From: Lindgomyces ingoldianus
Lineage: Eukaryota > Ascomycota > Dothideomycetes > Pleosporales > Lindgomycetaceae
Direction: 5' to 3'
Length of the DNA stretch: 64,000 bases
Assembly: GCF_010093535.1 (NCBI RefSeq)
Contig: NW_022985233.1
Coordinates: 1 to 64,000, forward strand
Under the pieces are notes generated by a model. It was given only the letters and a program-made list of their open reading frames with translations. It did no database searches and was not told where the DNA came from. A program made the position numbers and the translations under genes. Numbering within the stretch: position 1 is the first letter of the stretch; every line of letters starts with the position of its first letter. Positions 20,675-32,093 of this stretch are shown in pieces.

Positions 20675-23600
20675 ATGCCAAATCTCGGCAGCATCTTGAA
20701 CGCCTTCAATCCCTTCAGCTCCCAGTCGGAGGAGGCGAGCGACTCCAAGATCGGGGGCCCACAGGTCTGTCTCACTTCTCCTACGCGACTAGGCCATTCC
20801 CCTACCTTCTTGGTGCTTTAGCGACTCACACTGTATCACACAGACAAACGATGCTGCTCCAACCCGAACGAGCCGCAAGACCGACCACCGCTCTTCCTCA
20901 CCGACTGACGTCGAACGCCCGCACCGTGGCCGAAACCCCAGCCCCGAGGTGGCACCGGTGAAAAGCACCCCAACGAAGCGTACCGGACCTGCTGCCGCCA
21001 ACCACGGGCGGAAGAGGGGCAGAGAAATCAGCAACGACGAGCGGCGGCTGTTGCCAGACTACACGTAAGAGCCTCAATTTCCCCGCTTTGAGATAGGTTA
21101 TGGGTGAAGGCTAGATACTGACATGGCCTCAGCATTCCTGCAGATGCAGTTATCGTCCCTTCGCCCCCCTCATACTTTCCTCCCTCGCCGCGAATGCAGT
21201 CCTCCAGACCTAGCAAGGTACATGCGGCATGCCTTCCCCTACCCTTCGAGGACAATGCGTAGCTGACTGCAGTACAGCCGGGGGCGAACAAAAGCTTCAA
21301 GCCTGTTGATACGTTCGACGTGAATCCCTTTCAGGCCAGGCGGTCGCGGCAGACGTATGGATCCAGCCGTCATTCAGCCGCGAGCCAGGGACACTTTGAA
21401 TACGTGGGATTTCTCAATAGCCAGACGATCCGGGGTCCATACTCTTCAAGACATCACGTACACGCTGGGGAGGATTGTGCGTCACCAGCCAAGCGCCAGA
21501 AAACGGCATATTCCTCGCATTCTAGCCAGCCAGTCGTTGTTCTCGATGGCGATGACGACGATGTAGTGCAAATTCAACCACCACCACAGCCCAGGACTTC
21601 GTTCTCTTCTCCTCGCATGCAGCCATCCGCTTCGTCACGGTCACAGCGAAGCACTGACAGCACCCAAAGCACGAAGCATCAGCAACCCCGCAGTGGGTTC
21701 CAGGATGTCAACATCATCACTAACGCTCATCGAAAGAAGCGTAGAAGTGGAAATGACTTCGCGCCCACATCTCAATCATTAAACTCGACGACCCAGCTGC
21801 ACAGTCAGAGAGGTACATTAGCCTCATCTCCAATTCGAGTGGATGATGACCATCCACTTTCTCGGTCCAAATCTGCAACACGTGACCTGTTGAGAAGCTT
21901 CCAGAAAAGGACATCCCAAGATGAGGATGAATTGCAAATCCAAGATCCTGCTACAAAGTCACGAATTTTAGGCACAGAGCCAAATGGATCCTCGCGCATC
22001 AATCCCTCAACGGCCCATCGCCCACGATCCAGGAGCGATTCGCGAATCACAGTCCAGGATAAACGTCTCCGTGATACCTTCAAACGAAATCAGCCCGTCG
22101 AATGTATTAGTGACGACGAATTGCAGATGAGCGAAATACAGCCCAATGTTCGTATCAGCAAGACTCGAGGCAACCCACATTCAAAGTCTTCGCCTACCAT
22201 CAACACTAGCGTCCGGAAATCCAGTGCCGAGACTGCCGAACGGCAGTGGCCGCTTAAACATGCCAGGAGCTATCATGGCGAATTCCATGGCCATGACTTG
22301 GGCGTGAGATATCTTCTGGGGAAGAGGTACTTCGCCATTATCCAGTTCCATCAATACGAAGAGGTGATGGCAGAAATCGGCCGCATCTTACCTCTGAAAA
22401 TTGGTCAGTGCTACGCCGACGATGAATCCCGAATTCACATTGGCGGCAACACAGATAAGGATGGAAATACCCATTCGTGGGACTTGGAATTCGCAGACAG
22501 GATGGGCTTTAAGGCCTTTCGGGATTCTTACATAGCCGGTCAAATAGGGCCAGAAAAGATCATCAATAGCACAAGGTAATTCTCTCCACTTCTCAAGATC
22601 TTGACGTGCACTGAACACTTTACAGCGAGGAAATGTTAGCAATGTTTAACAAGCCGTGGCCTTACTACGATAGGAGTAATGTGGCAGCCGCAGATGAAGG
22701 CACCGAGATTAACTTACTGAGAAAACGTACACAGAATGGAGCGAAAATGAGGGAACAACGCCCAAAACGCAAGCTTTTACTGACAGAAGGACCACACGGC
22801 AAACTGCAGACAGCCAATCCCGCTCATCAGTCGAGACGCAGCCGAGGAATGGATAGTGCAAAAATGGAAAAAGATCCTATCGGCCCTGCGTCCAGCCAAT
22901 TGAGAGAGATGAGAGCAAGTCGCCGTAATCGCGCTGAGGTCGTTGAGAATGAATTGGTCGACGGGGTTGAAGTCGAGCAGCCGCTGAAGTTCTCTGAAGT
23001 ACATGGACTAGGGAAGCAATGGGACAAGTATGCTCTACCCACCATCTACGATTCCCTTTCTAACGCTGCATCCAGACCAGTGCAATACGGAACTGGCCGT
23101 CGCCGCGCTCTCGTGGAATTTGAAGACCTTCTCCGTCTCGACGAAACCCAGTTCTTGAACGACAGCCTTATCGACTTCTACATGATGTTAGTCCACCGCA
23201 TTCCGCCAAGAGGCTGGTTTCTGACCTTTCTAGATACCTTTTCGATCAAGCGAAAGTACCCCCAAACAAGGTTTACTTCTTCAACACACATTTCTATACA
23301 GCTCTCACCCGTCCCGTGAAAGGTCAAAAGGGGGTAATCAACTATGAGGCAGTGGCGCGTTGGACTGCAAAAGAGGACATCTTCAACTACGACTACATTG
23401 CGGTTCCCATCAATGAAGAGTAAGTTGTGTTGCCAATAATCTGTTCAGTACTCATGCAATCTCTAGTACCCATTGGTATCTTGCAATCATATGCAACATA
23501 CCCAACATATCCCGCACCCCAATTCTGAATGATTCTCCCCAAGACTCACCTAAGCCGCCGAAACAAGGTCTAAGACAGAAAGTCGAACAGCGCAACACAA

Positions 23601-25379
23601 CAGAGAGTGGACCAGTCAACGATCCTGAGGACGTGAACTTGTTCGATGAAGAGCGAGAGACCCTCAATCTTGTTGATGAAGATGTCGAAGAGACAGATCC
23701 TGGTGAGAATCAACAACCCGCTTCGACAAATCGAAAGACAGCGGGGCAATCACCTGTCGAAGAGACTGCTCGCTTGGACAAACTATCAATTACTGACTCT
23801 ATACCAAAAGGGATTATTGGCGACCCAGGCGCATCACCCAAATCAGCAAGAAAGAAACAAAGAAGAAAATCGGGCCCACCCCAGAAAAAGTTCGACCCCG
23901 ATCTGTAAGTTTGCCGACCACTTCTAACTCCTGAGTCCCATTCACTTATGATTGTGTAGGCCGATCATCCTAGTGTTAGATTCCCTTGGCCACACGCATC
24001 CCAGGGCGGTGCGACACCTCAAAGATTACATCCAGCAAGAAGGCAAGGCAAAGCGTAACATGGAGGCTGTGATAGCACAGAACGCCTTCAACGTTAAAGA
24101 GATTCCTTTACAGAACAATTTCGTCGACTGCGGCGTATTCGTTCTCGGATACCTGCAGAAATTTTTTCACGATCCTCACGACTTCGTCCGTTCCATTCTA
24201 TCCCGAGAAATGAGTAAGGAGGACCACTGGCCAGATATGCATGCCCCTCGAATGAGGAACCAAATGCGAGAGATCTTGCAGGGACTTGCAAAACAGCAAT
24301 CTCAGGAGCGAAAGCAGGCGAGACAAGCGAAGAAAGCAAACCTACAACCAGTGAAGACAGACCCTCCAGCCGACAACCTGACGAAACCTCCAGTCGCAGC
24401 ACTGCGGTCACCAATCAAACTTGAATCCACGATTAAGGTCGAGTCGCACAATCCTCCAGCAGAACAATCTTGCGCAGTCAAAGTGCAAGCGTCCCCAATA
24501 CAACCAACGCAACAGCAATCCCCCCTAAAGCAGCAGTACCGTACAAAATTTGGACCGCAATCGCTTTCTTCCAAACAATTGAATCTCACCAAATCTCAGG
24601 GATCACCTGAACGACATATAAGGAAACCTAGCCCCAAGGTGGTGATTTCAAAGTCATCGCCATCACAATCTGCGAGATTAGCGAAGCGCGCTCACATTGA
24701 AATCGCGGACAATCAGGAGAGTGGTGCAGACATCGCAAGGAGTGATACGCTGGAGAATGGAGCAGGATTACAGAGCCAGAGCCCCAAGAGAAGGAAGATA
24801 GTCGAGGGCAGGGCATCTCCTCATCATCTTTCACAGAAGCAGATTCCAGTCCGAGAATTGCGTACATCGCCCGAAGTCAAGGCGCAGAAGTCTACACGAC
24901 CGAGTTCTATGGCTGGGCGTTATTCGCCGAAGAAATCAGCCTTTCACATAAAGGCTTCACCGCACACGAGATCACCCCGAGGTCGCGGCAGTTCTCATGA
25001 TCCGATTGAAATTGAAGATTCGCAACCGTCAATCACGATTGATGAGCCGAAGAAGCATCATGCACCGTCGTTAGTTGAAGATGTGAGCAAATCGAGCTCT
25101 CCCAATCAAACCAGAAAGGTACAGCCTCGGGATCAGCCTAAAACAATAGAGTTCTCAAGGTCAGCTTCGGCAGGTTCAGAAGAGTCTCATACGAACAATG
25201 TGGTAGGGTCCCAGGTGCAACCTATCAATAACCCGGAGGATGAAACGATGTCATTCGATGACGCTCTTGAGACTGAGTTCATGGTCTATGACGACTCCAC
25301 AGTTCCAGAAAGTCCAATTGAGAGGATGGAGTCGGTGCCCTATGGCGAGTGGCAGCGTGGGAATCCGCTGCCCTTTTAA
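20675..25379 (+). CDS. Ulp2/SENP6-7-type SUMO-specific cysteine protease
   Basis: Eight exons: 20675-20764, 20844-21064, 21133-21217, 21278-22575, 22626-23186, 23234-23419, 23467-23904 and 23960-25379, giving 1432 residues with every junction in frame. The C48 protease domain is split by introns: a lead-in LDETQFLNDSLIDFYMIYL, then VYFFNTHFYTALTR, THWYLAIICN (catalytic His816), LVLDSLG (Asp967), and PLQNNFVDCGVFVL (Gln1011, Cys1017). About 150 residues, charged and low-complexity, are inserted between His and Asp. Large insertions in the catalytic domain distinguish the Ulp2/SENP6-7 branch, which trims poly-SUMO chains in the nucleus, from Ulp1. The first 750 residues and the last 350 are Ser/Pro/Lys-rich and disordered, with KR-rich patches typical of nuclear localisation and acidic hydrophobic stretches (VVVLDGDDDDVVQI) that could act as SUMO-interacting motifs. 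Confidence 0.92.
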
Positions 25380-26485
25380 GCCGATCTGCTGACACTTTTC
25401 CTACGACATACCCACGGTCCAAGATTCGTGGTGTAGATTCGGACGACACTTTGACAACCCAAGTGGTGTCTGGTGATTCCCTAGAACCTCGGCGACGGCG
25501 GGAGTTATCTGCTGATCTCCCCAATGCTTCGATCCTCTTCCGAAACGAGTATCACATCCCAATGCGATCCTAAGATGAGCACGCTTTGATTCGATTGCCT
25601 TCTTTAATTCCTGTTCTACCGAATGGGAATGGATGAAGGTTTTTGCCGCCCATTTTGGCCTTTTTTGCCGAACTTAATTAGTGCCTTAGCCCGCGTTTCT
25701 TCCCATGTATGATCTGTGTCCGGTATGCATTGCAATGGCTTTTGTCTGGGTAGCACGAGGAGATGCCATCATGTCGACGTTTCATGGCCTGGCATCTTCG
25801 GAGCGGGTTCGGCGTTCTCTTTCAGAACGCTGGGTACGGCTTTCCGATATGCTGCTAGGGTGGAGGTTTAGGGAGTTGGGAAAGGGCAACGGGTAGTAAG
25901 AAAGAGATATGAGCATCTACTAGATCACCTAGCAGGGTTGCTATAGCAGCTTTCACTTGATTTACACAGACCACCAACTCCCTTCTCAATGAAGTTGAGA
26001 CGCTAGTGTTATCCTTAGCCCTTGATCTCCCTAGCCGTGAGGCTAAGATACTGCTTGCGCCGATTTCCAAGCCGTAGTCTTTTCACCCGTTGCCTCCGAC
26101 TTACTGCCGTAGACTGTGCACCGGTTTCTAGGTTGTGAATCAAGGAATGGAAACTTCGGCTGTTGTCCTGGGTAGCGCTTCTCTTCTAAACGGCAAAATA
26201 GCTTACAGGTTTTCTACTTATATATTAACATGATCCAACTTCCTGCGTATGAATGCCGCGCACGATACTCGGAAAGAGCCAGCACCTCCAAGAGACTTTC
26301 GTTCCAATATCTTGAGATCGCCAGTTAGTATGTAGCCTCAAACAGCACTGTTCAACACCTCTTCCTTTGCCTTTCCGCTCTCAACCAACGCTCTAGTAAT
26401 ACTTCCATATGCGCCTCTTCCTCCTGTAGGATCTTGTCCTTCTTTCTCCAACGCTGTGACCGCGTCATCGACCTCTCTAGAGTTG
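25380..26485. other. Intergenic, 3' ends converge
   Basis: 1.1 kb between the SUMO protease stop and the 3' end of the minus-strand AIG2-like gene. The 225-bp frame ending at 25573 overlaps the protease 3' end in another frame and looks incidental. Confidence 0.4.
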
Positions 26486-27085
26486 TTAGTTGATCCATCT
26501 CAAGCCATGGTCGGTGGTTCCACCTATAATGGAGGCCCTACCCTGGAACCCTTCATCTGTCTCCGCTGCCTCCCTACCCACCCACCTCGCCATCTTGTCC
26601 CTTACAAATTCCTGGAAATCCCATTCTTCGGGCTCCAGACGGTGTTTTCCGGCAACCCAGATGTAGGTTTCTGCTTCTACTTCTTCGCCTTCGACGTTCG
26701 CTTCTGACGGCTGGGAAAGATGGCCCATACCACCCACCTCTCCCTCGTCCTCGCCTTGAGAATTCTGCTGCTGCTCCAGGACTCGTACCCGCACTTTCCG
26801 CCTCTTATACTCAAATCCCTCGAAGATGTCGAGACGCCAGATGTCTCCGTCTGTGAGGCCTGTGACCAGGGTTCCTCGGACTGCGGTTGTCATATTGGCG
26901 GGGAGAATGGCGGGATAGTCTGCGTTTTTTACTTTGTGGCGTTGGTGCCGGTGAAGGATTGCGGGTTGGATTTTGAGGAGGGAGGAGTGTGCAGGAGTAG
27001 GGGGTTTAGAGGAGCCCCAAATTACGCGGTGGAGGACGGGAGGCGCCATGAGCGTGCCGTAGAAGAATGCTGTGTGGGTCGTCAT
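26486..27085 (-). CDS. AIG2-like / gamma-glutamylcyclotransferase-fold protein
   Basis: An intronless frame of 199 residues. The ATG at 27085 is chosen because the family signature starts right after it: FFYGTLM-P-VLHRV (about 6-19), the conserved YGTL loop that binds gamma-glutamyl substrates. Downstream, NADYPAILP (about 55-63), VRGTLVTGLTDGDIWRLD-FEG-EY.R (the segment with the conserved Asp/Glu) and ETYIWVAG..LEPEEWDF.EF fit the AIG2/GGCT-like fold of fungal proteins. An acidic, low-complexity insert (about 115-135) interrupts the fold. Members of this fold include gamma-glutamylcyclotransferases and gamma-glutamylamine cyclotransferases; the substrate here is not defined. An in-frame extension to 27226 is possible but adds only low-complexity hydrophobic residues. 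The promoter is likely shared with the PQ-loop gene on the other strand. Confidence 0.8.
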   Translation of the reverse strand: MTTHTAFFYGTLMAPPVLHRVIWGSSKPPTPAHSSLLKIQPAILHRHQRHKVKNADYPAILPANMTTAVRGTLVTGLTDGDIWRLDIFEGFEYKRRKVRVRVLEQQQNSQGEDEGEVGGMGHLSQPSEANVEGEEVEAETYIWVAGKHRLEPEEWDFQEFVRDKMARWVGREAAETDEGFQGRASIIGGTTDHGLRWIN

Positions 27086-27572
27086 GATGGGAAGGGCTTG
27101 GAGACTGGGAGAGGGTAGGGAGGCAGAGCTAAGGTGGGTGGAAGTGAAGGGTAAAAGGAAACAAGATGTGATTGAAAAGAAAGAAGTTTGAATAGTGGTA
27201 TATTTACAAGCAAGTAGATTGTTCACTCAGCAACAGTTTAGGGAGCGGGGAGATAAGCTTCCTTATCGCTCAGCCCTGCATCGGACGCTAATGCACATTC
27301 CAATCTAGATCTGAGTCGGATCGGAGGAACAGTGGCTCCTTTTAATTACATGAATAATCTGGACATCCCGTCCTTCTCCCTTTCTCCACCCGCCCTTTCT
27401 TTCTTGCAGATTGTGCCTTTGCATTTTGGTTAGATGCGCGTGGAATAGACTTATAGCCATAGATATTCAACTTCAGTCCCTTCCACGCGCCTCTTACCCC
27501 CGACGACGAAACGACCGAGCGAGTGTTGCGCCGCAGACATCCGGAACGCTGGATCGGCTACGGGATATCGAT
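27086..27572. promoter_or_regulatory. Divergent promoter region, AIG2-like and PQ-loop genes
   Basis: 487 bp between two head-to-head genes. No specific binding site identified. Confidence 0.45.
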
Positions 27573-28629
27573 ATGGGGTTCTTGAATGCGGTGGTTACTT
27601 CAATTGCGCCAATATTGTGTGTGGATATGACTTCCGGTGCTCCTGGTCAAGGAGACGGCGCGGGACTGACGTGCGATAGCATTGCGACGAGCCCCATAAC
27701 GAGCTATGCGGACCAGATATATTCGATACATAAGGAGAGGAGTTCGGCGGGATTCTCGTTGGATATCCCGTTAATTATGCTTGTGGCTAGTATTTTGAAG
27801 TGTGTCCCGCTCTCGCTTTTCTCCCTCCTCACATATCCTACCACCATCGCCTAACCTCGACCTGGAATTGTCCTGGAGAGCGCTGACGAGAGTGCATAGA
27901 GTATACTACTGGTTCGGCGCGCACTTCAGCACTTCGCTGCTCGTCCAAGCCCTCCTCATGATCTCCGTCCACCTCCTCCTCCTCCACGTCGCCCTAACCA
28001 ACCGTCCCTCCCTACACACTCCATTTTCCCACTCGTCATCCTCGCCGCGTCCATACAATTTTTGGCAATGGCGGAGCCCACGCCCATACTGGACCTTCCT
28101 ATCCTACTTCACTCTCACGCTACTGGTCCTGCACTTCCTGCTCTCGCCAACAGGCGCGTTCCTCCCATACACAAGTTTACTAGGCTACGTCGCCCTTGCC
28201 ATCGAAGCAACACTCCCCCTTCCGCAACTCCTGGCGAACTACAAACGCCGCGGATGTAAAGGCTTCCGCGTGTCTGTTATCGTAAACTGGCTAATTGGAG
28301 ACACGTTCAAGATGTGGTTTTTCTTCGCTTCAAGCGCCGATGCCGTTCCCGTGGCGTTTAAGATTTGTGGTGTTTTTCAGGCACTGTGTGATTTGGGGCT
28401 CGGTGCGCAGTTCTATGTTTGGGGTGATGGGCCAGAGGAATTGGGGACTGGGATGAGGATGGGGATGGGGATGGGGGAGAAGGGGAGTTTTGTGGAACCG
28501 GTAGCTAATGGGTTCGTTTTGCCGGCGCAGAAGTTGGATGGGTTTGGGATGCCGGTGGGGGGATTGAGTGAGAAAGGGGTGGGGATCGATATGGCAATGG
28601 ATGGGTGGGATAGACCGAGGGTTATGTAA
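27573..28629 (+). CDS. PQ-loop repeat membrane protein (SLC66A2/Any1-like)
   Basis: Two exons (27573-27799 and 27900-28629) with a 100-bp intron (GCTGAC branch point) give 318 residues. The first PQ-loop-type segment is YADQIYSIHKERSSAGFSLDIPLIMLVASILKVYYWFG, interrupted by the intron just before VYYWF. The second, in the latter half, is ATLPLPQLLANYKRRGCKGFRVSVIVNWLIGDTFKMWFFF, with a canonical PQ dipeptide. About seven hydrophobic helices are apparent. The architecture matches the PQLC1/SLC66A2 group, whose yeast member Any1/Cfs1 is a Golgi/endosomal protein linked to phospholipid flippase function. That functional link is inference. The C-terminal tail (about 60 residues) is Gly/Met-rich, with a short repeated GM unit. 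Confidence 0.85.
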
Positions 28630-29616
28630 GGATTGGACTGGGGGATGAGGAATAAAGTATGGCGTTAAGGAATTTAGGGGATTGTTGGGCTACGATAGAG
28701 GTATATATTGAAGACTTGGACATGGATAGTGGATGGATGTCTGATTGGATATTACTAATAACTATTATTTTGAAGAACATGCTAGTGAACAGGCTATTGT
28801 GTGTCCCTAGCCGTCTTAATAACTACCTTCCCTTGACTACCCTCCTTTCTCCTCTCCCTCCTATTTCCCCACCCCCTCCTCAGACTCTCTCATCTACAAA
28901 GAACGCACAACCTCTCTCCAACCATCTCTATGTGCAATACATCGTACATCCCGATAGCTTCATTGCCTTCCTCGGGCTTCTTGAATCCTGTTTCTAGTTT
29001 GATGGCTTTCGTCTTGTCAACCATAATCTCGACTTGCGAGAGGGAGAGGGGGATTGAAGGGCCAGTATACACGACTTGATAAAGCAATCGTATTTTCTAT
29101 TTTCTATAATTGTAACGCTAGATATTTCGCAAAGGTAGAGGTCGAGTCCCTCAGCTTCTCAAATCACCTGAAACCGCAGTTCTGATACACGAGACTTAGC
29201 CTTCCAGGTAACCAGGTTCAATAACAAAGCTCAAGGAATAGAAGGAAAAATCTACAAAATCCAAAGCAGTAGGAAAGGCAGTAGAGGGCCTTTACAAGAA
29301 AGGCCCGCATACGCAAGAGAAATGATGGTTGTGAATATAGTAGAAAGGTAAGACGCGACGTGATTGAACGGATATACCAAAAAGCACAACTCATGTAGGC
29401 AGCTTGATTTTGATATTCTGTCATTCATCCATTACAGATAGTATGATACTTGGGAGCTCACAAGTTGTGAACTATTTATACTCAAAATTTCATTGCACCT
29501 TACTCTTCTCCCATCATAATTCCACTATTTCCCTTTCATACTCTACCCTCACTAAGGTCGATAAAGGCACCCAACCAACGAAAAGGCTTGAAATAACAGC
29601 ACAAACACCCCCTTCA
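28630..29616. other. Intergenic, start of the decayed block
   Basis: Nearly 1 kb downstream of the PQ-loop gene without a supported gene. Base composition shifts towards A/T from here on. Confidence 0.4.
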
Positions 29617-29898
29617 ATGCACAGCAATTCAATTGAGAACCAGGTCGAAACTATGATCCATCGTCTCCGGCATCTTTAAACCAACCTCGACAATATCGAT
29701 TTGTAATCTAAAATGACACTTACGGACTACGTTTAGGAAGCTGTTCAGTCTACGAAGGTTGCTGTGGAGGGTGTTAAGATGTTAGGGGAAGTCAAGGAGA
29801 CTTTTGAGAGCGTCGCACTAGATATGTTAGAGCTGTTAGAGCTGTTAGAGGAGCTAAAAGGGAAGCAGTATGATGAAATGATGGGCGTGGATAGTTAA
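29617..29898 (+). pseudogene. Small helical-protein frame with three in-frame stops
   Basis: From the ATG at 29617 to the TAA at 29898 a single frame of 94 codons is kept, interrupted only at codons 21 (TAA), 30 (TAA) and 40 (TAG). Reading each as Gln (a single C-to-T change from CAA, CAA and CAG) gives one continuous, strongly helical, heptad-like sequence; the last 50 codons (..KVAVEGVKMLGEVKETFES.. and LDMLELLELLEELKG) look like a coiled coil. I recognise no family. The simplest reading is a short gene inactivated by C-to-T mutation, as produced by RIP in ascomycetes. A pair of introns spanning all three stops cannot be excluded, but no good signals are seen. Confidence 0.45.
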
Positions 29899-30129
29899 GT
29901 GTATTTTTTTGCCAACAAGTAGGTTGCTAAATGGATCAGTTAGAATGGATAGAATCGAGAGATGAGGGAGTAGGTCTTTATCATAAAGCCAGTAATGGTT
30001 GTGATCCTCAATACATGTTTTCAACAATCCGATAATATTCCCAGGCACATTTCCCTTATAAAAACACTAGCACCACCCACATAACTGCCTAACCATACAC
30101 TAATCATTTGATTCTACACTCCTATCACT

Positions 30130-30474
30130 ATGGCAAATCAACCCGTCACCTGTCTTTTCATGCAGGCAATGAAACACCTAGAGGAGGCTACCAAATCGCT
30201 AAAGAATCAATTGCAAGATATATCTAAGACGGCCCACTACATGAGAACAGAATTCTAGGGGGAGGGCTAGAAGTAGATCGAGACAACATCAGGGTAGTGT
30301 TAAGTGAGACTTGGATATAGGATGAGAAGCGAAGGCACTTCGAGGAGGAATTAGACAAACTCTAATCACGCTGTTCATGAGCGGCTGGCACAGATACTAT
30401 GAAAGTACTCGGAAAAGTTCCACCGCAGGATAGCGTTCGGCTCAGGCAAATGTTGGGTGAAAAATGGCAATGAA
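30130..30474 (+). pseudogene. Second small helical-protein frame, shifted and stop-interrupted
   Basis: An ATG at 30130 follows a good TATA-like element (CTTATAAAAAC at about 30054-30064) and a C/A-rich leader. The first 42 codons (..MKHLEEATKSLKNQLQDIS..) end in TAG. After a one-base shift around the G-run at 30257-30268, a coherent protein-like sequence continues (VDRDNIRVVLSETWI, DEKRRHFEEELDKL, MKVLGKVPPQDSVRLRQML) to a TGA at 30472-30474. It is broken by TAG, TAA and TGA, each explicable as CAG, CAA or CGA with C-to-T. The composition is helical and charged, like the frame 300 bp upstream. No family recognised. It could still be expressed as a 42-residue peptide from the first frame. Confidence 0.42.
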
Positions 30475-30979
30475 TCTGCCGCAGTGAAACATACCACGAG
30501 CCTTTATCTGAGAATATCACCCCTTACATAGATTTACAGAACCTCTCCATATCGGCTCATTATTCACCCTAATTCCCTTCATTCACTGCTCTCACACAAC
30601 TCTTCATACCCCGGATCGCAGGATTCAAGGAGAACGAGAGAAGTTGGACCATATAATCGAAGCAGCCTAAATATACGGGTTATACTATTCAAATATAAAA
30701 TTTTCTCTCGGGCTACCTAATGGAGTCCCAAATTTGTGCATCCGTGCTTGGACGACTTTCAGACCATCCAGGGCCATTGTTATCACGTGATTATGAAGGC
30801 TGAGATATTTTTAATTACGCCAAAAACCAGGGCTTGAATGTCCCCAGTTGTGTTTCCAAGACTGCGCCACAGCTACGGTTGGCTCGTAAATCGTATTCAA
30901 ATACGAGACATTTCGCATGAGCTTCAAACACAAACGCGGGGTGAGCTAGCAGCAGGCCTAGGGACATCTGCTTTGGACT
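30475..30979. other. Intergenic, no gene recognised
   Basis: 505 bp, A/T-rich. Upstream region of the disrupted surface-protein gene; nothing specific seen. Confidence 0.4.
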
Positions 30980-32093
30980 ATGTCAGTTCACAGTTTAAGG
31001 AAATTTCTTCTTTTACACTTGTTACCCCGTCTCATCTACGCCATTAGTTATTCTATCTTAGAAGGCGGCACCCAATTCATCACCTACAACGGCTCCATAT
31101 CCGGAACCTTTACATCCGCCAGCAACTCATCCTGCGGCACTGGTCCACCATTCTACTTCGACAACCTAGTGAACACTTCGCTCAGGATTGGAGTAAATCC
31201 ACCTTGGGATACCAATCCGTTCTTTTTCGAATTCGCTCATGACGGAAATAATTGGCAAATACTAGAAAGCGATCAGCCGGTTTATCTAAAAGATATATCT
31301 GCCTCAACGCGTTCGGCGGCAGTACATACGACGCTGTGTATAACCTACAGTTCGCGAGCGCGTACTATGTATGTGAGAAAGATGGACGTCGATGTGGAAC
31401 CTATGAGAATTCGCCGTGGTACTATGTCAGTGCGGAGATTGTGAATTTGAGTGCTGCTACGATTACAATTACTACCAGTGTGCTACAGGGAACAAAGGAC
31501 CCGGTTCCATTGTATGTGGTGGAAGGGGACGAGAAGACGTGGATTAGTAATGGAATGGTTGAGGTCGATATGTTTGATTTCTAGACTCCGCGGAACTACA
31601 CTAAGAACGAGAGCAGTGACGCTTGTAGTGAGGGGTTCAGCTTCCATTGGTAAGTAGAATGCCCCCGTGTCAATTATATGTGCAGTGGGAATGCTGTTGT
31701 CCCTTTGTATTAACAATAAGCCTAGGAACAAATCCACAGATTTTTACCGACAACTTAAACTTCACCAACACAAGCAGTGCTGCCCTATTCACACTATCCG
31801 CTCCTTCAGGCAACATATCGCTTGCTTTCAGTGGCTCCCGCATTGACCATAACGACCAAAACTCCGAGCCGCAGAATAACGGGAATTATACTGCCATTTC
31901 TCTGGCGGATCCAAGAGATAATGCAACACCGCTTTTCACCTTCGCAAATGGGACTCATATTAAGTGGAAGGGGGGTAGTGGGACAATTTGGAGTGCGGTA
32001 TCTGATGCTTCGCAGGAAAGAGGGTCACGGCCTGGGATGACTCTGTGGTGTGTAGTGATAGGGGGAATTGCTTTGAACTCTTTTGGGCTGTAA
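30980..32093 (+). pseudogene. GPI-anchor-type secreted surface protein, apparently disrupted
   Basis: The start at 30980 gives a signal peptide (MSVHSLRKFLLLHLLPRLIYA), then a Ser/Thr/Asn-rich ectodomain. The C-terminus (about 32030-32093) ends in a hydrophobic tail after a small-residue region (..PGMTLWCVVIGGIALNSFGL), as in GPI-anchored proteins. Between these, protein-like sequence is spread over two or three frames. The first frame runs to about 31240-31290. A second (about 31290-31581, with YNLQFASAYYVCE) reaches an in-frame TAG at 31582-31584 and appears to continue as TPRNYTKNESSDACSEG. An intron (GTAAGT at about 31650, YAG near 31726) then leads into TNPQIFTDNLNFT. Weak alternative introns could bypass the frameshift and the stop, so a functional spliced gene is not ruled out. 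Function unknown. Confidence 0.5.

Noticed and set aside
21320..22579. Separate 419-residue gene starting within the SUMO protease locus
   Set aside because: It is exon 4 of the protease gene; the apparent start is a GTG inside the exon, and phases on both sides join with neighbouring exons.
29090..29175. Possible tRNA T-arm (GGTCGAGTCCC)
   Set aside because: No acceptor stem, D-arm or anticodon arm could be built around it on either strand.
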